Assembly (NCBI GenBank): GCA_963662155.1
Contig: OY759273.1
Coordinates: forward strand, 27,184,066 to 27,248,065
Source of the DNA: Lamellibrachia columna
Lineage: Eukaryota > Annelida > Polychaeta > Sabellida > Siboglinidae
Length of the DNA stretch: 64,000 bases
Reading direction: 5' to 3'
Part shown: positions 23,476-37,100 of the stretch, piece by piece
Position numbering within the stretch: the stretch's first letter is position 1
How the letters are laid out: each line of letters begins with the position of its first letter
Program-made: the position numbers and the translations under genes
Notes under the pieces: generated by a model
Databases searched by the model: none
Seen by the model: only the letters and a program-made list of their open reading frames with translations
Told to the model about the DNA's origin: nothing

Positions 23476-24514
23476 TGGGCTAGAGATCTTATTCTGTAGT
23501 ATGAATTGTTTTATAAACATTACAAATGTTGTTTGGCTGTTTCCTGGGTAATTTGTGTCATCTAGTTCATTTCTTAGTGTCACAGTCCTCATTATCTAGG
23601 CAGCTTACCAGAAGCACTATGTGACAACTACATGTTAAAACCCCTTCTGTCAAAGGGTATTTATTGACCTAGATTTCACAGGCATGCCCTAACAAGTTGG
23701 TACAGGAAGCCTTTTCAAGCTTGGCTGTTAGAAGGGGGTAATCAGAGCCACCTCTTCTTAGGCAACCATTGTATGGGACACCCTGACTGCAACCCCCACC
23801 CCTTTGTTGGGGTACAGTGGGCAGGGTGGCTAATGGACTGTGGAAACACTAGTGGGGTGGGGTGATTTGGCTTACCCTGGGAAGGTGAGATAACTGGAAA
23901 ATTCTTGTCTCATTAAATTTTATGATAAAAATGTGTAGGTGCTTTTTTAATAGACACCATCTTTCTGACATTTAAAATTCACTTCAAGATTAACTGAGGT
24001 AATTAAAGTGGGATTTTGTCAAAATAATTGTGAGGTAACTGGTTCAAGTAGCTATTTGCGATTTATTGCCACCAGGATTACATGTGGGTCATATATAACA
24101 CAGATTTAAGGTATTGTATCTCATAATAATAACTTCGCAATTTGTTTATCACTGAGCAAGGTTAATATTGTACTAATTATGTGACATTTGCTTGGCTAAA
24201 TTTCTAAGTAACTACACATTTTATCAGTGTGTCACAGGTATTGTGGTGTATCTAACCAACTTATGTAACCAGATGCGGTTCATGACCAAATGTTACTTCC
24301 CCGGTAGTTGCTGCTTTGCATTGTGAACATGAATCATGACTATTAGTGTAGGAAGTTGAGAAGTCTTTCAAAGAAGAAGTCACGCCTTGAGTATGTAGTG
24401 TGAAACATCTCCGCTGTTGCTCTGTGATACACTATTGATTGGTGTGTGACTGGGTATCAATTATAGGACATTTGGTCATGAACTGGATTTGGGCAAAAGA
24501 AAAACGCGTTTTAT

Positions 24515-24650
24515 TAAAATTGCATTTCCATATTAAATCATCGACGGTCCCTTGTTCTAATGATGACTTTTGTGCGTTACTGTTCGTGATATGCTTAATG
24601 ATTCTGGTTAGTTGTGTCTTTTAGCTCGGGTTCCTGAGGATTTAGTCGCT
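24515..24650 (+). repeat. Dispersed repeat (LINE-tail-like), copy 1
   Basis: Matches 37167-37310 over its length. Both contain AAAATTGCATTTCCAT, TTAAATC.TCG.C.GTCC, TAATGATGACTT-like text, ATGCTTAA.GATTCTGGTT and CCTGAGGATTTAG or CCAGAGGATTTAG. A third partial copy is at 27965-28025. The copy at 37 kb follows a LINE-like coding end, so this is probably a LINE 3' tail. This copy ends about 60 bp before the acceptor of the first coding exon. Confidence 0.65.
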
Positions 24651-24709
24651 GTAAGTAGTAGTGGTGTTATTGGTGTGTCGGTATTTGACCAAGTGTGTTG
24701 GTGTTGCAG

Positions 24710-25736
24710 GTGAGCCGGCGTGTGTTGTCAGTAAGCCAGGCGTGTTAACGCACGGCGAGCGCTTCCAATGAGAGACGTGTGTCGGAGTGGCCACGGCAGT
24801 GTGGCTACAACCGCAATCGGACTGGAACACCACGCGAAGCTACCTCTCGTCAACAGCAACAACAATAGTAGTCGTACACGCAACAACAACACTGCCACTG
24901 GATTATCATCAGTCGGTCATGGGAAGCCAGTCGTGCGTGACAGCAGCGTTGATGACGACGACGAAGATGGTGATGATTGGGATTTTGGAATACGCAATCT
25001 TGTGATTGACCTTGACGCTGACGTGGACGTTCGGAGTCGCACCTGTGCAGAGTCGGATAACCGAGGTAGCGCCGTCGACACCGCTGACACTGCTGCGTCG
25101 GCGACAGCAGCAACTGCGGACAACCGCGGCCACAAAGGGGAAGGGGGCGTGAAAATGAGTGGGGTGGAACACCACTCCATAGTCGACAAAGGGTTGAAGA
25201 TGAAGATCAAACGCAAGAACGTTGGTTCGAAGTCCGCCGAAGGTAAATCAGACACAAATAAGGACCATAGGTCGCAGCAGCCCAGCAGTTCTTCGGCAGC
25301 ATGGAATAGCGGTGGTTCCAATGGAAATAGTTCTGGTGATCAGGGATCTCACGTTGGTGCGGCGACTCCTGATAAACAGTCAGAAAGGTTGAAGCATGTT
25401 TCGCAAGCGAACAGTGGTGTGCAGGTGGACACAAAGTCGCCGAAGGGCAGGGTGTTGCATAAGCGCGTGAAAGATAGGAATACCCGGGGTAGCAGTGATC
25501 ACCCCCAGGGTTCTATCATGAGTGCAAATGGCACATGTGATTCGAACATTGCCGGAGGTAGTGTCTCTGGTGGTAGCAGTGTGCCACAAGGTGGCGCCGC
25601 CGCATACACAGAGGCGACAGGCTGTGACAGGATTAAGAAGGAGCAGGACGCAATGGCGGTGTGCGATCCGTATGAGTTTAATGCGAAGGTTGAAGATCGC
25701 ATCGGACTGCCCGTGAAGAAGGTCAAAGTTGAAAAG
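24710..25736 (+). CDS. ZNF608/609-type gene, first coding exon
   Basis: The acceptor is TGTTGGTGTTGCAG ending at 24709. An in-frame TAA at 24732-24734 precedes the ATG at 24768, so that ATG is the first usable start, although its context (CCA before ATG) is weak. The exon encodes 323 residues: a Ser/Asn-rich start, the acidic block DDDDEDGDD (62-70), the family signature [15 protein letters not shown], a lysine-rich patch KMKIKRKN (about 150), and the end VKKVKVEK, which resembles LKKVKSEK in vertebrate ZNF609. The donor is AAG|GTCAGA after 25736 (phase 0), a poorer match to consensus than the other donors. The frame stops two codons into the intron. Confidence 0.88.
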
Positions 25737-28700
25737 GTCAGATAAATTTGTTGCTGTACTGCATGGGAAATAATAATTTAAACATGTAGCGCCCTTTTTA
25801 ATGTACAGACTGAAATTTTTTAGTTGCAGAGTTCCTGCAAATGTTGGTGCAGATTTAACCCTGTAATAAGTCTTTGAAAACACAACCTTGATCTCTTCAT
25901 GAATGGTGAATCTATTAACACAACCTTGATCTCTTCATGAATGGTGAATCTATTAACAATGCTTTGTGGCTTCCCAGCAAAAACGTCATTATTATATACC
26001 TGGAATTGGTTTCCTTTAGATTTTCACCTTGACTGGAAACATGCTAGTATTTATATATATCATTGAAAATATTCTTCAAGATTTAGTCATCACGTTTTGT
26101 CTTTCAGTCTGACTCCCCGTCCCCAACTATATCAACTGTCAGCCTATTGTGAGAAACACCATTTAAACGTGATCGGATATTGATGCAGTCCCTTAGTTCA
26201 GTGCAGAGAACTCGTCTTTGTGATTACCAACTTATTCACTATGCACTGCCGTAGTTTATACCAACATTGAAAACCGTACACAGTACACACGCCGCTTAAT
26301 TACTGTAATTCTGCATTCCCAGTGAGCGGTTTTTTAGCCTACCTTTCAAGCCACAGTTTGACTTGAGTCTAATAAAGCCGGTCAGATTGCGGTTAAGATT
26401 ACCCAGAGGGCTGTGGTTTCGGTAAATGGCATTTATTTCTGGAGTGGAAACAAAAACAGTTTCGAACATCCTTGTCTGAAAGTGCATTTGCCTTGACATC
26501 CACCAGGGCGCTGAATCCGTTTACAATTACCATCAGCCTGAAAACATGTTTTTGCCGAGTTACGTTTCAAAGAAACATGACACACCCTTTCCTTTTCTGA
26601 CTTCCCCGGAGTTATATGCGTGTAGTGTTTCAAATCAAAGGTCCTCAGTCCTAGATCGTTTTGTGTTTGCAATCTTTGTTTGTCTTTTAGTTGGAAACAA
26701 ATTCAACCTGTCCGCATCTTGATTTGATGCTTTATCTAAAGCATCCGTTAAAGTAGTTTTCAGCTTTGAAAGCGTCCCGGCATGTGTGGGTTGCACTATA
26801 GTGAAAGGTTGTAAGATATAAATGCAATCATAACAACCCCGTCCTGCTGTGTGTAAACTGTCATTTATAGATGCATGTGTTTGTTTACAGGATTTGTATT
26901 GACCATATATATGAAACACTTAAAAAGGAGTCATCAAGTGTACATTGTGCAAGGATTTGCTTTTTTTGATGCCTGCATCAAATAATTGTTTATTATTTTG
27001 GTTTTGTGCATGTGGGGTGTAAATAAGTTCCTGAAAGTGAAATGTGGCGTCATAAATGTGGCTTTATAAATAACACAGACTTTCATGTTACCCAACATAG
27101 CTTCAGTCTCCCTCCCCCTCCCCCTCCCCCTCTGCTCTGTGGGGTAACAGGGTAGTCCGCCCTTCTCTGCAGTCTGAGCCCCCTCAGCAGTAACAAATAT
27201 GTCACCAGTTTCTCACAGCTGTCCTTTCTGTGACTCAGTGTCTTCTGCCAGTAGGCATGTGACCGTGTGAAAATGACAGTATCTGCATACACCACCGGTG
27301 TCATACAATACGTTAGCAGAGAAACTGATGTCATATCTGTGTGAGTCTATGACTGGTTATCACATGGTTACTTGGAAGTCTAAATAAACAAACTAGAGCA
27401 AATAACCCAATGTCCAAATAACCCAATATCCAAATAACCCAATGTCGGCCAACTCCCTCAAAAATTAATTTTCCATCATGAGACAATAAATCAATTGTTT
27501 CAAGTGGACTGGGGTTTTGTAAATAAAAAAGTCAATATTAAAAACATTGCATAAGATTGCCCCTACCCAATGAATGCATCCATTATATTGTAGTCCAAAT
27601 ATTCACATTTGCTTTCTTCCAGAGCGAGGCAGCTGAAAAACCAACAAACTGTAGTGCACCGGGCACTGAAACCCATTCTGTTGCCGTGGGAACTACATCA
27701 GTTGCCGTAGCAACGGACCCGGATTGTCTCGGTCCTTGTGAGCCCGGAACTCATGTAATGCTGGAAGGAATTGTGTGGAACGAGACAGAAAATGGTAAGT
27801 TGTTAGAAACACAAAACAATGTTTAATGACTTACTGATGCTGTAGGCAAAGTTATCATGTGATTTAGCCTCTCAGTTAAGGGGACATTATTAATTACTTA
27901 ATCTTCAAGATTGTTTCTGCATAAAAAGGTGGAACCTAGTGTTCTTCTTCCGGGCGATGTACTGTGCCGAACGATTCTGGTTTTTTGTGCCTCTGAGTTC
28001 AGGTTCCTGAGGATTTCGATGCTAGAAGATTTATTATTAGATTCAGGATTCCAGAGGTATATTTTGAATGCACGCTTTATTTTGACCAATAGCATAATTT
28101 ATACAAATGATGTGTGAGAAAAAATATAAATAATCTTGCTCTAATTAATGAACATTGAATAAATTAATGCAACATGTTGTCAATTATACTAATGAAAATT
28201 AGCCACTCTGATTCTTGCTATGGGTCTGGGAGCCCCCTATGGTGTAGACATAAACGCTATAACAGGAGCCACACTGATGGTAGTTATAATATTATAAACA
28301 TGCAGTGCTTCAAATTAAACACATTCTCATGTAAAATAAAAATCCTGCAGAGTAGATATAGATGGTTTAATGTATTGGCCCCTAGTGCCAGTTGTCTGTT
28401 AGCTGCTAGTCAGCCTGCTGTGTACCAGTATAGTGGCCTTCCTGCAGCCTGGGCATTGATCAGGCAAGCCAATGACAGGGCGTTTCCTGAGTGATGGTGT
28501 GTCCCTAGCCTGCACCTTCAGCTCTTGTTGCTAAGTGAAGCCTGCTATGCTAGCTTGCTGAGGGCAGGCAGTGCACAGTAGGTGGCTGTGGGCTGAGTGA
28601 CAGCTGGGGCTGGGCCCAGGGAGATGGGCTTCTTGCAGGCTGATGCTGATGTGATATCCCATCTGGGGAAACCATTGAATAGAAATTGGCCAGATATATG

Positions 28701-31155
28701 TTCCTGCAGGAACGCTCACTCCCGTTAAATTTACTGTGGAAACTGCGTTAATCACACTGCGATGATCCAGTAACCTCGTCTTCCGGACATCATTTCAGAG
28801 GAATAAAATCTCCTTAAGCTAATACTCAATGTTGTTTGAATGATTCATGTATCTGGAGATCTTATTAATTCGGACATGATCATTGGGGATCAGGGTGTCC
28901 GCATTAACGAGGTTCCAATGTATGTATGCATATTTTATCTTTTAGCCATGCAAGTGTTTTTTTCTTAGCCAACTTACTTTTTGCCCAGCCAAATTGGCAA
29001 ATTTTTAGCCAAACTTACTATTTAACGTGACCCTAGCATGACATTATGATAAAATTCCGGTTATTTTAAAAAGACTTCATAAACTGTGTGAGTGATTTGT
29101 GACAGTTTTTAACCTCAGAAGAAATGTTGTTCTCTCTTAAAATATTTTGTGTGGGTGTTTTTTTGTAAGTAATGGTGCCACGGTTACATGGTTCATACAC
29201 ACGTCAGTATATAAACCGTCTTGGCAAAAACAGGTTTAGGACGCCAAAAGCAGCAGATACTTTTTTAGGAATACGTTCATGCTGCTTAACCTTTTGACCT
29301 GAGATTTGGTTAGGTTATATAGTTAAATAATACAAGAAGAAGAACATTGTAATTTGCTCAAATATTGTTATGTTTGCTTTATGCAAATTGCATTGAGTTG
29401 GATATTTTCACACAGAGATAGAGTTGCCAAGGCTAAGCAAACATTTCAGGCTTCTCCTATCTTTGCACTTGGGGCTTATATGGACAGTTCGAAACCTGTC
29501 ATTAAATCGTTACTGTTGACAAAGGTGGCTTCCAAAGGGACAATACATACAGCGCCACTTGAGTTGCCCCTTAGGCTGTACTTAAAAACGTCGTCTTTGT
29601 TTGTTGCGGTTGGATTTGAGCAGGAAATGTGGTGAATAGACGCATAGTTGATGTAGGACTTAGGGTTTTTGTCAACTATGTTGTGACAGTAACTTCCTTG
29701 CATGATTTGTTTAATCATTAAGTGTTGTTTACTTAACCTGTGCATGCTTACTGCATGCTGATGTGCTGCATGTACACATAATACATGTTTGTGGCATTAT
29801 TCCTTTGCACATTTAGTAACTGTTTTTATTTCTGTTGAGGCGTGTGATATGTGTTAATTACACACATTTGGCGTGACAATTCAAATTCTGTACAAACATG
29901 TTGCCTATAAAATGTTTTGGGTTCTTTCTATATTTTAAACGTGTAACTTGGCATACACTATACAGGGAGTAAATATGAACAAGTAATGCGCTTATGATAA
30001 CACACACAATAATCACACACCACGCACATTTGTAACCTTTATTACTGAACCATGGCCCCAGACTGTCTTGGTGTGCAGCCAGTCGACAACACATGACCGT
30101 GGACGTAGACTGTCTAATGTACTCCAAGGGTCACTTGTTATATTTATTAATCAGTAAAGAAATATTAAAGGTCCATCCTCAGTTAAATTTTTGTCTAGTC
30201 ATTAGACAAACTATTAAATTACTTAATGTTTGATCAAACATTAAGTGAAGTGAAAATAGAAACACTGAAAACTCACAGATTTTACCCTTACCCTTTTACC
30301 CCTCAAATTTTGTAACTTTGTCATGCGATCGGCGAGAGGATGGAAGTCACCCCAAGATCGGCACTGACCGTTCACAGTGTTTACCATTTTGGATATGCAT
30401 TATTTTGAACCATGCCTGATTTAACGACTAAAGTCAATGACATAGTAGAATTTTTTTTAGAAAATCGACTGCAGATGTTACATAAACTATTCACGCACAC
30501 CAACAAACCAGATTTGTGATCAGCTAAATCAGTTGAGGATGGAGTTTTAATTTAGAGATAAATAAAAATATTTCCTTGTAAACTTATGGGGGGGATATCT
30601 GCCTATTCATTTTAATTTTAATATCCACACCCCACATAAACTAACAATGGCAGTGTTGGATGGAAGACCAGTAAGACCAGCGAGTTCTAGGTTTTGACTG
30701 AGTAACCATAGATGGTTCACAGGTGTTGATAGTTTCTATGTCCATTGCAGGTGTTCTGGTTGTCAACGTTACTTGGCGGGGGAAGACTTACATGGGGACG
30801 CTGATGGACAGTACAAAGCATACCTGGGCTCCACCAAGGTGCAGGTGAGGATCTATGCCCTCTTCCATTTTTACCACCTCTCTCAGTTATCATTTAGACA
30901 GAACCTTGTTTAAATTTTTCATTATCGATATTTACATATCTTTTCAAGATTATTTCTCTTGACACATTTCCCCAATGTTATATTTTAAAGGGGAAGATAC
31001 TGTCTCCCATTTTTGGTCTGTTTAAAAAAAATGGGAGTCCTGCCCTTGTAACTCTTAAATGGGTTCCATGTCCTATTTGATATGTTAACATGCCTCCAAA
31101 TTCAATGGGGAAAACCCTGTTACAAATGTAGCTTATAGAACTTGTGCTAATAATA

Positions 31156-31186
<31 letters not shown>

Positions 31187-34100
31187 GGATCCTTATACTT
31201 TGTCATTCTTCTCCATCAGCAGGTTAAACTGCGAATCACCCATCAGTGACCTTGAATCAAGGACACCGAAAGGTCGAGGAAAACGAGGTCGGGGCATGAC
31301 AGTGAACCAGCCAGTGGCAGAAGTTGGCGACCGGAAACTACGAAAGACACGTCGCAACAACATGGGTGGTAGCATTACTCCATCTAGTCCCGATATCACA
31401 AATAGTAGCAGCAGTGGTGGTGCCAACGGCAAGCGGAAAGGTCGCCTGTCCGACTTTGAGTTGAGCAGCGTGGACAACGGACCAAAGTCGTCGAAGCGCG
31501 TCAGGTGCAGTATGAGAACTAATGCGAATAATACGCGTGATCTGTCGCCAGAACTCATCGAGTGCCCCGAGCCGAACTGCAACAAGAAGTATCGACATCT
31601 GAACGGTCTCAAATACCATCAGACTCACGCTCACCAGGAGGTGAACTCACCACCCAGCGAAGTGACCCCTGATGAACCCATGGATACCGATGCTAAGTCG
31701 TCTTCTATTGGATCATCCGATCAGTCGGAAAATCTGGATAAGGACGAGAAAGTAGTGACAGCGAAGGGCCGAGGGAAGAGCCCCAGGAAGGTGGTGACAC
31801 CTAGTGGTAGTGTTAAAGAGCATGTCAACTGCGCTTCATCGCAGAGTTGGTTTGACAAAGATGCAAAGGTTGCGCCAGTGTCTGGTGATAAAGGACGGGA
31901 CAGTGGATTTAAGGAGACCGTGCCATCCATAATGGCAGGAAATAAATCTGTGCATACCGTTCGTTCCAGTGCGTCCTCTCGTGGCCCTGTAACATGTGTA
32001 GGGCCTGTCACGTTAGTAACCCAGGTAATGTCAGCAAGCAACCACCTGGTGTCAACTTCTGGCAGTGTTGTCGTGTCGGCGAACTCCGCCAGTCAGCCGC
32101 ATCCTACTTCTGCCGCCACAGTGATCACCACAGTGCCTGTTGCCACGACAACTGTTGCTTCGATGGCAGACGCACAAGCGTCAAAAGACAGCGGGGATAG
32201 ACTGAAGCGATGCAAGATAGAACGGACAGACAAAGTTACCATAGCAACGGTAATGACCACGAAACCCAAGTCTGTGATAGCGACTCGGCCACTGTTGCCA
32301 GCGCCACCTGTGGCAGGTATTCACACTACCCTGAGCGCGGTATCGGTGCATGCGCCTGTGACTCACGCGAGTTTCGCGGTGACGTCTCAGTTGAAACCTA
32401 TACAACCAAAGCCGACGATAATGGGCGAGACGACAGCTGTGAATCCTGCCCTCACAAGTCTCAAGGAACTGAAGGACAAGAAGTCAAAAAAGAAGAGGAA
32501 CAAAGAGAAATCACGTGAGACTTCTGTGGATTTGAAATCGGACACTGTGAGAACCAGTGACCCGCTGTTGTCGGTCATAAAGCCAGTCCCGTCACCACCC
32601 AGAAAACTAGTTGGCATGGTAACGGCAGATAGGACAAGTGGCGGCGATGTTCGCCAGGCAGATCTACAGAAACAGCCGGCGGTGGCTGTGGACTTAGAAG
32701 ATAAAGTGGATTTGACGAATTCTGTGAATAAAGGTTCCGAGCCTTGCGTACGGGCGGCTAATGTTCAACCCCCCAGCAGCCTCAGTATCAGTTCACCCCT
32801 CGAGGTGTCTACTGATGTGCGGGAACGTGGCAGCAATGTACAGAGCCCTGCATACTCAGACATATCAGATGCTAATGACAGCGCACCGACTTTAGAAAAT
32901 GAAGTCGAGGCAAAATCCGGCGTTGCGGGTGATGACCGTTTGTGCAAGGTATCATGTGATCAGTCACTTGACCAGTGCGTGCAGGCAACATACGGCATCT
33001 GTCAGCCGTTCTACGGACAGCCGCCATATCTTGTTCCTGCGGTGCCACAGTCGCAGGACCCACTGCATGCTGGGAGCGGTTCACGTCAGTCAACGCCAAA
33101 ACCGTCCCTGGTGGATAAAGACTGTACTAGAAGCAAGGTAGGCTCGCCACATAACAGTGATCCATCTGGTGAGGAGCGGAGCAATGGTTCTGGTCACCGT
33201 GGCGATGGTTGTCGTGGTGATGTAAAACTAACAGGTGAGCAGCAGCGAGAGAAAATGATGCAGCAGTCGCAGCTTTTCTCTCAGTATCACCCATATTTAT
33301 ACAGCGGAGGTGGGGGCGCCACTGGCTACTCGAACTACCACATGCCTGTCATGTCACATAGTCCTCAATACAAAGCAGAGCAGGAACAGCATCAGAGGAG
33401 GCAGGAGGCCAGTCTAGGCCAATCACCACACCATCGGACTGAGACAAGTTCTACTCAGGTGAAACTGGAGCAGAAAGTCAGTGGCAGTGATAACGATGCT
33501 AGTTCCAGGGCCTCTGTGAGGTCTCCTGCGCCGAAAACCAGCTTTGCAACATCCGCGTCACCGGTTGCGTCTCTGGTGCCGAACAGTCATGTGGCAGCAC
33601 CTGCTTCGGTGTCATCTTCGCTTCGGAGTCAACAACAGCAGGAAAAGGCGAAAAATCGTGTTCCGGAACCGAAACGGTCGACTTCGTCAGACTCGCTGAA
33701 GAAGAAGCAGAACGAGAACCACCAGATCATGAAAGAGAACATCGAACTGAAGAACCAAATGCCGTTGAATCGGGCCGTAGGTGTTCGGGGGCAGGCATAC
33801 GAACCCCCGGCATCGACCTCCGGATACGACGCCCAGTTCCTGATGGAGCTGCAACGGCAGGACGTGCAGCGGTTCTACATGTTCCAGCAGCAACGCATGC
33901 TGGAACAGCAGCGCTACAGTGACCTGCAGCAGGCAGTGGATGCCCATCAGGACAGCGGTGCCGAGAAGTGCACGCCGAAAGACTTGAGCAAGCCAAAGGT
34001 GTCTCCGGCGGCGCGCGACAGCAGCGGCGATCGGACCATAACGAGTCGTCCTGCGGTCGAAACTAGTCACCCGAAAGATGGCGTCCCCGTGTCGCGTCAC

Positions 34101-37100
34101 CAGAACGACGTACGGACGCGTGAGAATAAGTCGGCTAGTCCATTGAACATGGCAAAAGGGAAAGACCGGCCGGTGTCTGGCGGTATCCTTCTCTCTGGCG
34201 GAGGTTTGCCACCATCCGCAGCGCAGTTCTATGGCCACCCATTCCAGTATGCGGGACAGATGCCGTTTGACCCTGCGCGGGGTATCTACCCTGGTATGAG
34301 CCCATATGTCGGCTATGCCAGTGCCCCAGGATATGTGCACCATGCTGCGATGCGATATCATGTGACTCCAATGGAGGCTGCGGACAAGGAGGCAATGGTT
34401 TTGTCCCCGAGTGCAGCTGGTATTTCGGCCGAGGGCAAAGCACTGGACTTGTTACAACAACACGCGTCGCACTACTACAACGCCGTGCCTGGGCAGCATA
34501 AAATTCACGAACTGAAGGACGCTGCGAAACCGGCATCCGGCAAATCGACGCCACCATTGTCATCCTCAAAGGAAGTCGAGAGGCCTGGCTCTGCAAACTC
34601 GGCGACATCGCCAAAGGAGCTGACTGGTTCGCCACTATTGCAGCGCCACCTACACACGCACCATCACACTCACGTCGTAGGACCGGGATATCCAATGTAC
34701 GGATCGTTTGGATGTAGGTAATCACTGTCTTTTGATCTTTCTATTTGTCGTAAATTACTAAAACATAACCATTTGTAACTACAATTAAGAATATCATGGC
34801 AGTGCTTTACTAGGAAAACCTTGTTGAACACACAACATATTAATTTCAGGGGATGCGCGCCATACCGTCAGTGTAGTATTCTGGCAATATTCGCTCGCCA
34901 AATGAAAATATCGTATTCATCGTAGACACCTATTCCTGTTCTTGACAATAGATACAACCATGCTGTTTGCATCCAAATTCAACTTATGTAACATATTTTG
35001 GCCTTTGTTTACTAAACTAGTCTTCTTTCTGGCAAAATAACACATTTGTTTGAGACTCTGCATTGGTTCTGTGCATGCCGGCCTCCCTCAATACGTCACT
35101 AGTCTTGGTTACCCCATTTGATAGAACTGTGCATGTGCTAATTGTGCTTATCAGTCAGCCATCGGTTATTTGGAGAACCGACCAGATTCTCCAACTTCTA
35201 GAACATATTCTGAGTAATATTCTTTATTTTAGTTGCACATGGTTAGTTTTTATTATCTCTTAGGTGCTTAGCCCCAAAATCATAACTTTTGTTTCACTTT
35301 ATTGTAACTACACAAAAGTCTGACACCACAAATCTTTCAAGCCTTTGTATTATATTCCATTTAAGAGCACATATTTATAAGGAAAGCTAGATAATAAGTC
35401 TCTTCCATAGGGTTCGTTTGCATTCATCCTCATAGACAATGCTAAGGTTCTGTTCCCCATGCTTTCAGTTTCATTGGTATTTTAGACAAAGGTTTGTGAA
35501 GAAAGTCTAATTATTTATGTGACCATTCGTTGCCCTGTATAGCAGAGTACCTTTGTCAGTGATTCAGCTTCACATTGGTAAGACTGCTTGTGGCTTCTAG
35601 TTGGTCAAAGGGAATCTACACCTGTGTAAGCTGTGTTAATTTATACCTGTGTCAATTTACTCCTGTGTCCCCGTTGACATGTTTCATTGCGTGTTGTGGT
35701 CACTTGTGGATTGCCTAGCTGTGACATGATTGGTTTTTGAACGATAAATATAAAAATTGGGTCACAAAGGATCGCAGTGGTGATCAGAAGTTATCAAGAT
35801 TCAAGGTGTGTACTGATTGCTGGGGATCGATATTCGAAATAACTAGCTCATTATTTCATCGATTCAGTGCAAACAAATTGTTAGAAAAGTTTAGTGAAAA
35901 AGTTTTTAGTGAAATATTTTTTGAAGTAGAGAAAGATAAAAACTCATCTTGTAGAAAGAATCCAGCACTCGAAATCTTTATGCCATGATGTTTGCGTTTC
36001 GAAAACATTGGATAAAGTTACATCATTGCCGCAGTTTCAGCATTTAGGCTAATTTTAGGTACTCTCATACTAATTTATTGTTGCTTATTAATATTACCAA
36101 AAGTGTAAATACACTGTAACTTCAACCACTCGGACTCCAGCCACCTATTTAAATACTGATAAGAAATGCTCTAGTTTCTACAATATTTAAGATAAACAAA
36201 TTATTGTAAGTAAAACAAAAAGCGGTCAGTGACTCCTATTAAAACAAATTGAATGCTGTCAATTATTTTTTTTGTGCAACTGCATGTGCTGATAGAAATT
36301 GAGTATTGGAAATAAACATTTCATATTTTAAAGTTGTTTCTGAAATACCATTCAAACGCTTCAAAAAATGTTCTTGAAAAAGTGATGTTTTTCCCCAGAA
36401 TTTTTTTTCTAGAATGTTCTTGACCTTTAGTTTATGCTTTCTGTATGAACCCTGGTTGTAGTTATTACGTTTTTATAACTGTTTATTTACTTAAAGTATA
36501 TACCATTTTATAAATACTTAATTATGAGCTTTTTAAGGAAAGCACTTTAAGATAAATTTATGATTATATATATATATTGTTAAGAATATATAATTCAGAA
36601 ACTCTCTGGTGAGTTTGGTAGTCAACACATTCGTGAAATATTAAGCACACTTTCATCTGCACATTCGTAAAATGTGTTTCCATATATCTATATATTGCAT
36701 CTGTACAGTCAAGTCAGCCATTATGGGTATGATTTCCTGCCTTTGAGGCCATGCCTTTGAATGGTGAACAAAGGTTTTTATAGCTGAAATTGCTTGGCAA
36801 TATGGTATGGGTTTTAATTCTGGGTGGGCCAAGACATCAGACTACAACTGTTTACTGTCTCCAGGAGACTATGTTCTTGTAACAGTACAAAAATAGGTGC
36901 TTGAATGTAATTCGGACTTTGTTGGTTCTTTTCTGGGTTAGAGATTTAGCTACAATTTGTTGGACTTGTTTCTCAGTCTTCTTGGAATGGAGACCAAACC
37001 AGCTGGTCTTGACAACAACCTTAGGAGTTGCCATGAATGCTTTTTGTCCTGAAACTAGGCAAGGATGCTTTCTATGCAGCTGTGTCCAAAATCTTAAATG

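Larger units (their letters stand above)
25737..27622 (+). other. Coding intron 1
   Basis: 1886 bp. It starts GTCAGA and ends TTTGCTTTCTTCCAG. It holds a 38-bp tandem duplication (25882-25957), a run of CCCCTC repeats (27105-27132) and three 16-nt AAATAACCCAATGTCC repeats (27400-27446). No further exon is recognised. Confidence 0.75.
27795..30750 (+). other. Coding intron 2
   Basis: 2956 bp, from GTAAGT to TCCATTGCAG. It contains a partial dispersed repeat (27965-28025) and a complete TTAA-type MITE (30169-30546). No other exon is recognised; the small open frames have no domain. Confidence 0.8.

Noticed and set aside
25380..25883. Antisense open frames across the first coding exon
   Set aside because: Shadows of the ZNF608/609-type coding exon.
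33687..34361. 224-codon antisense open frame across the large exon
   Set aside because: Shadow of the coding exon; no domain, and the sense frame carries family motifs throughout.
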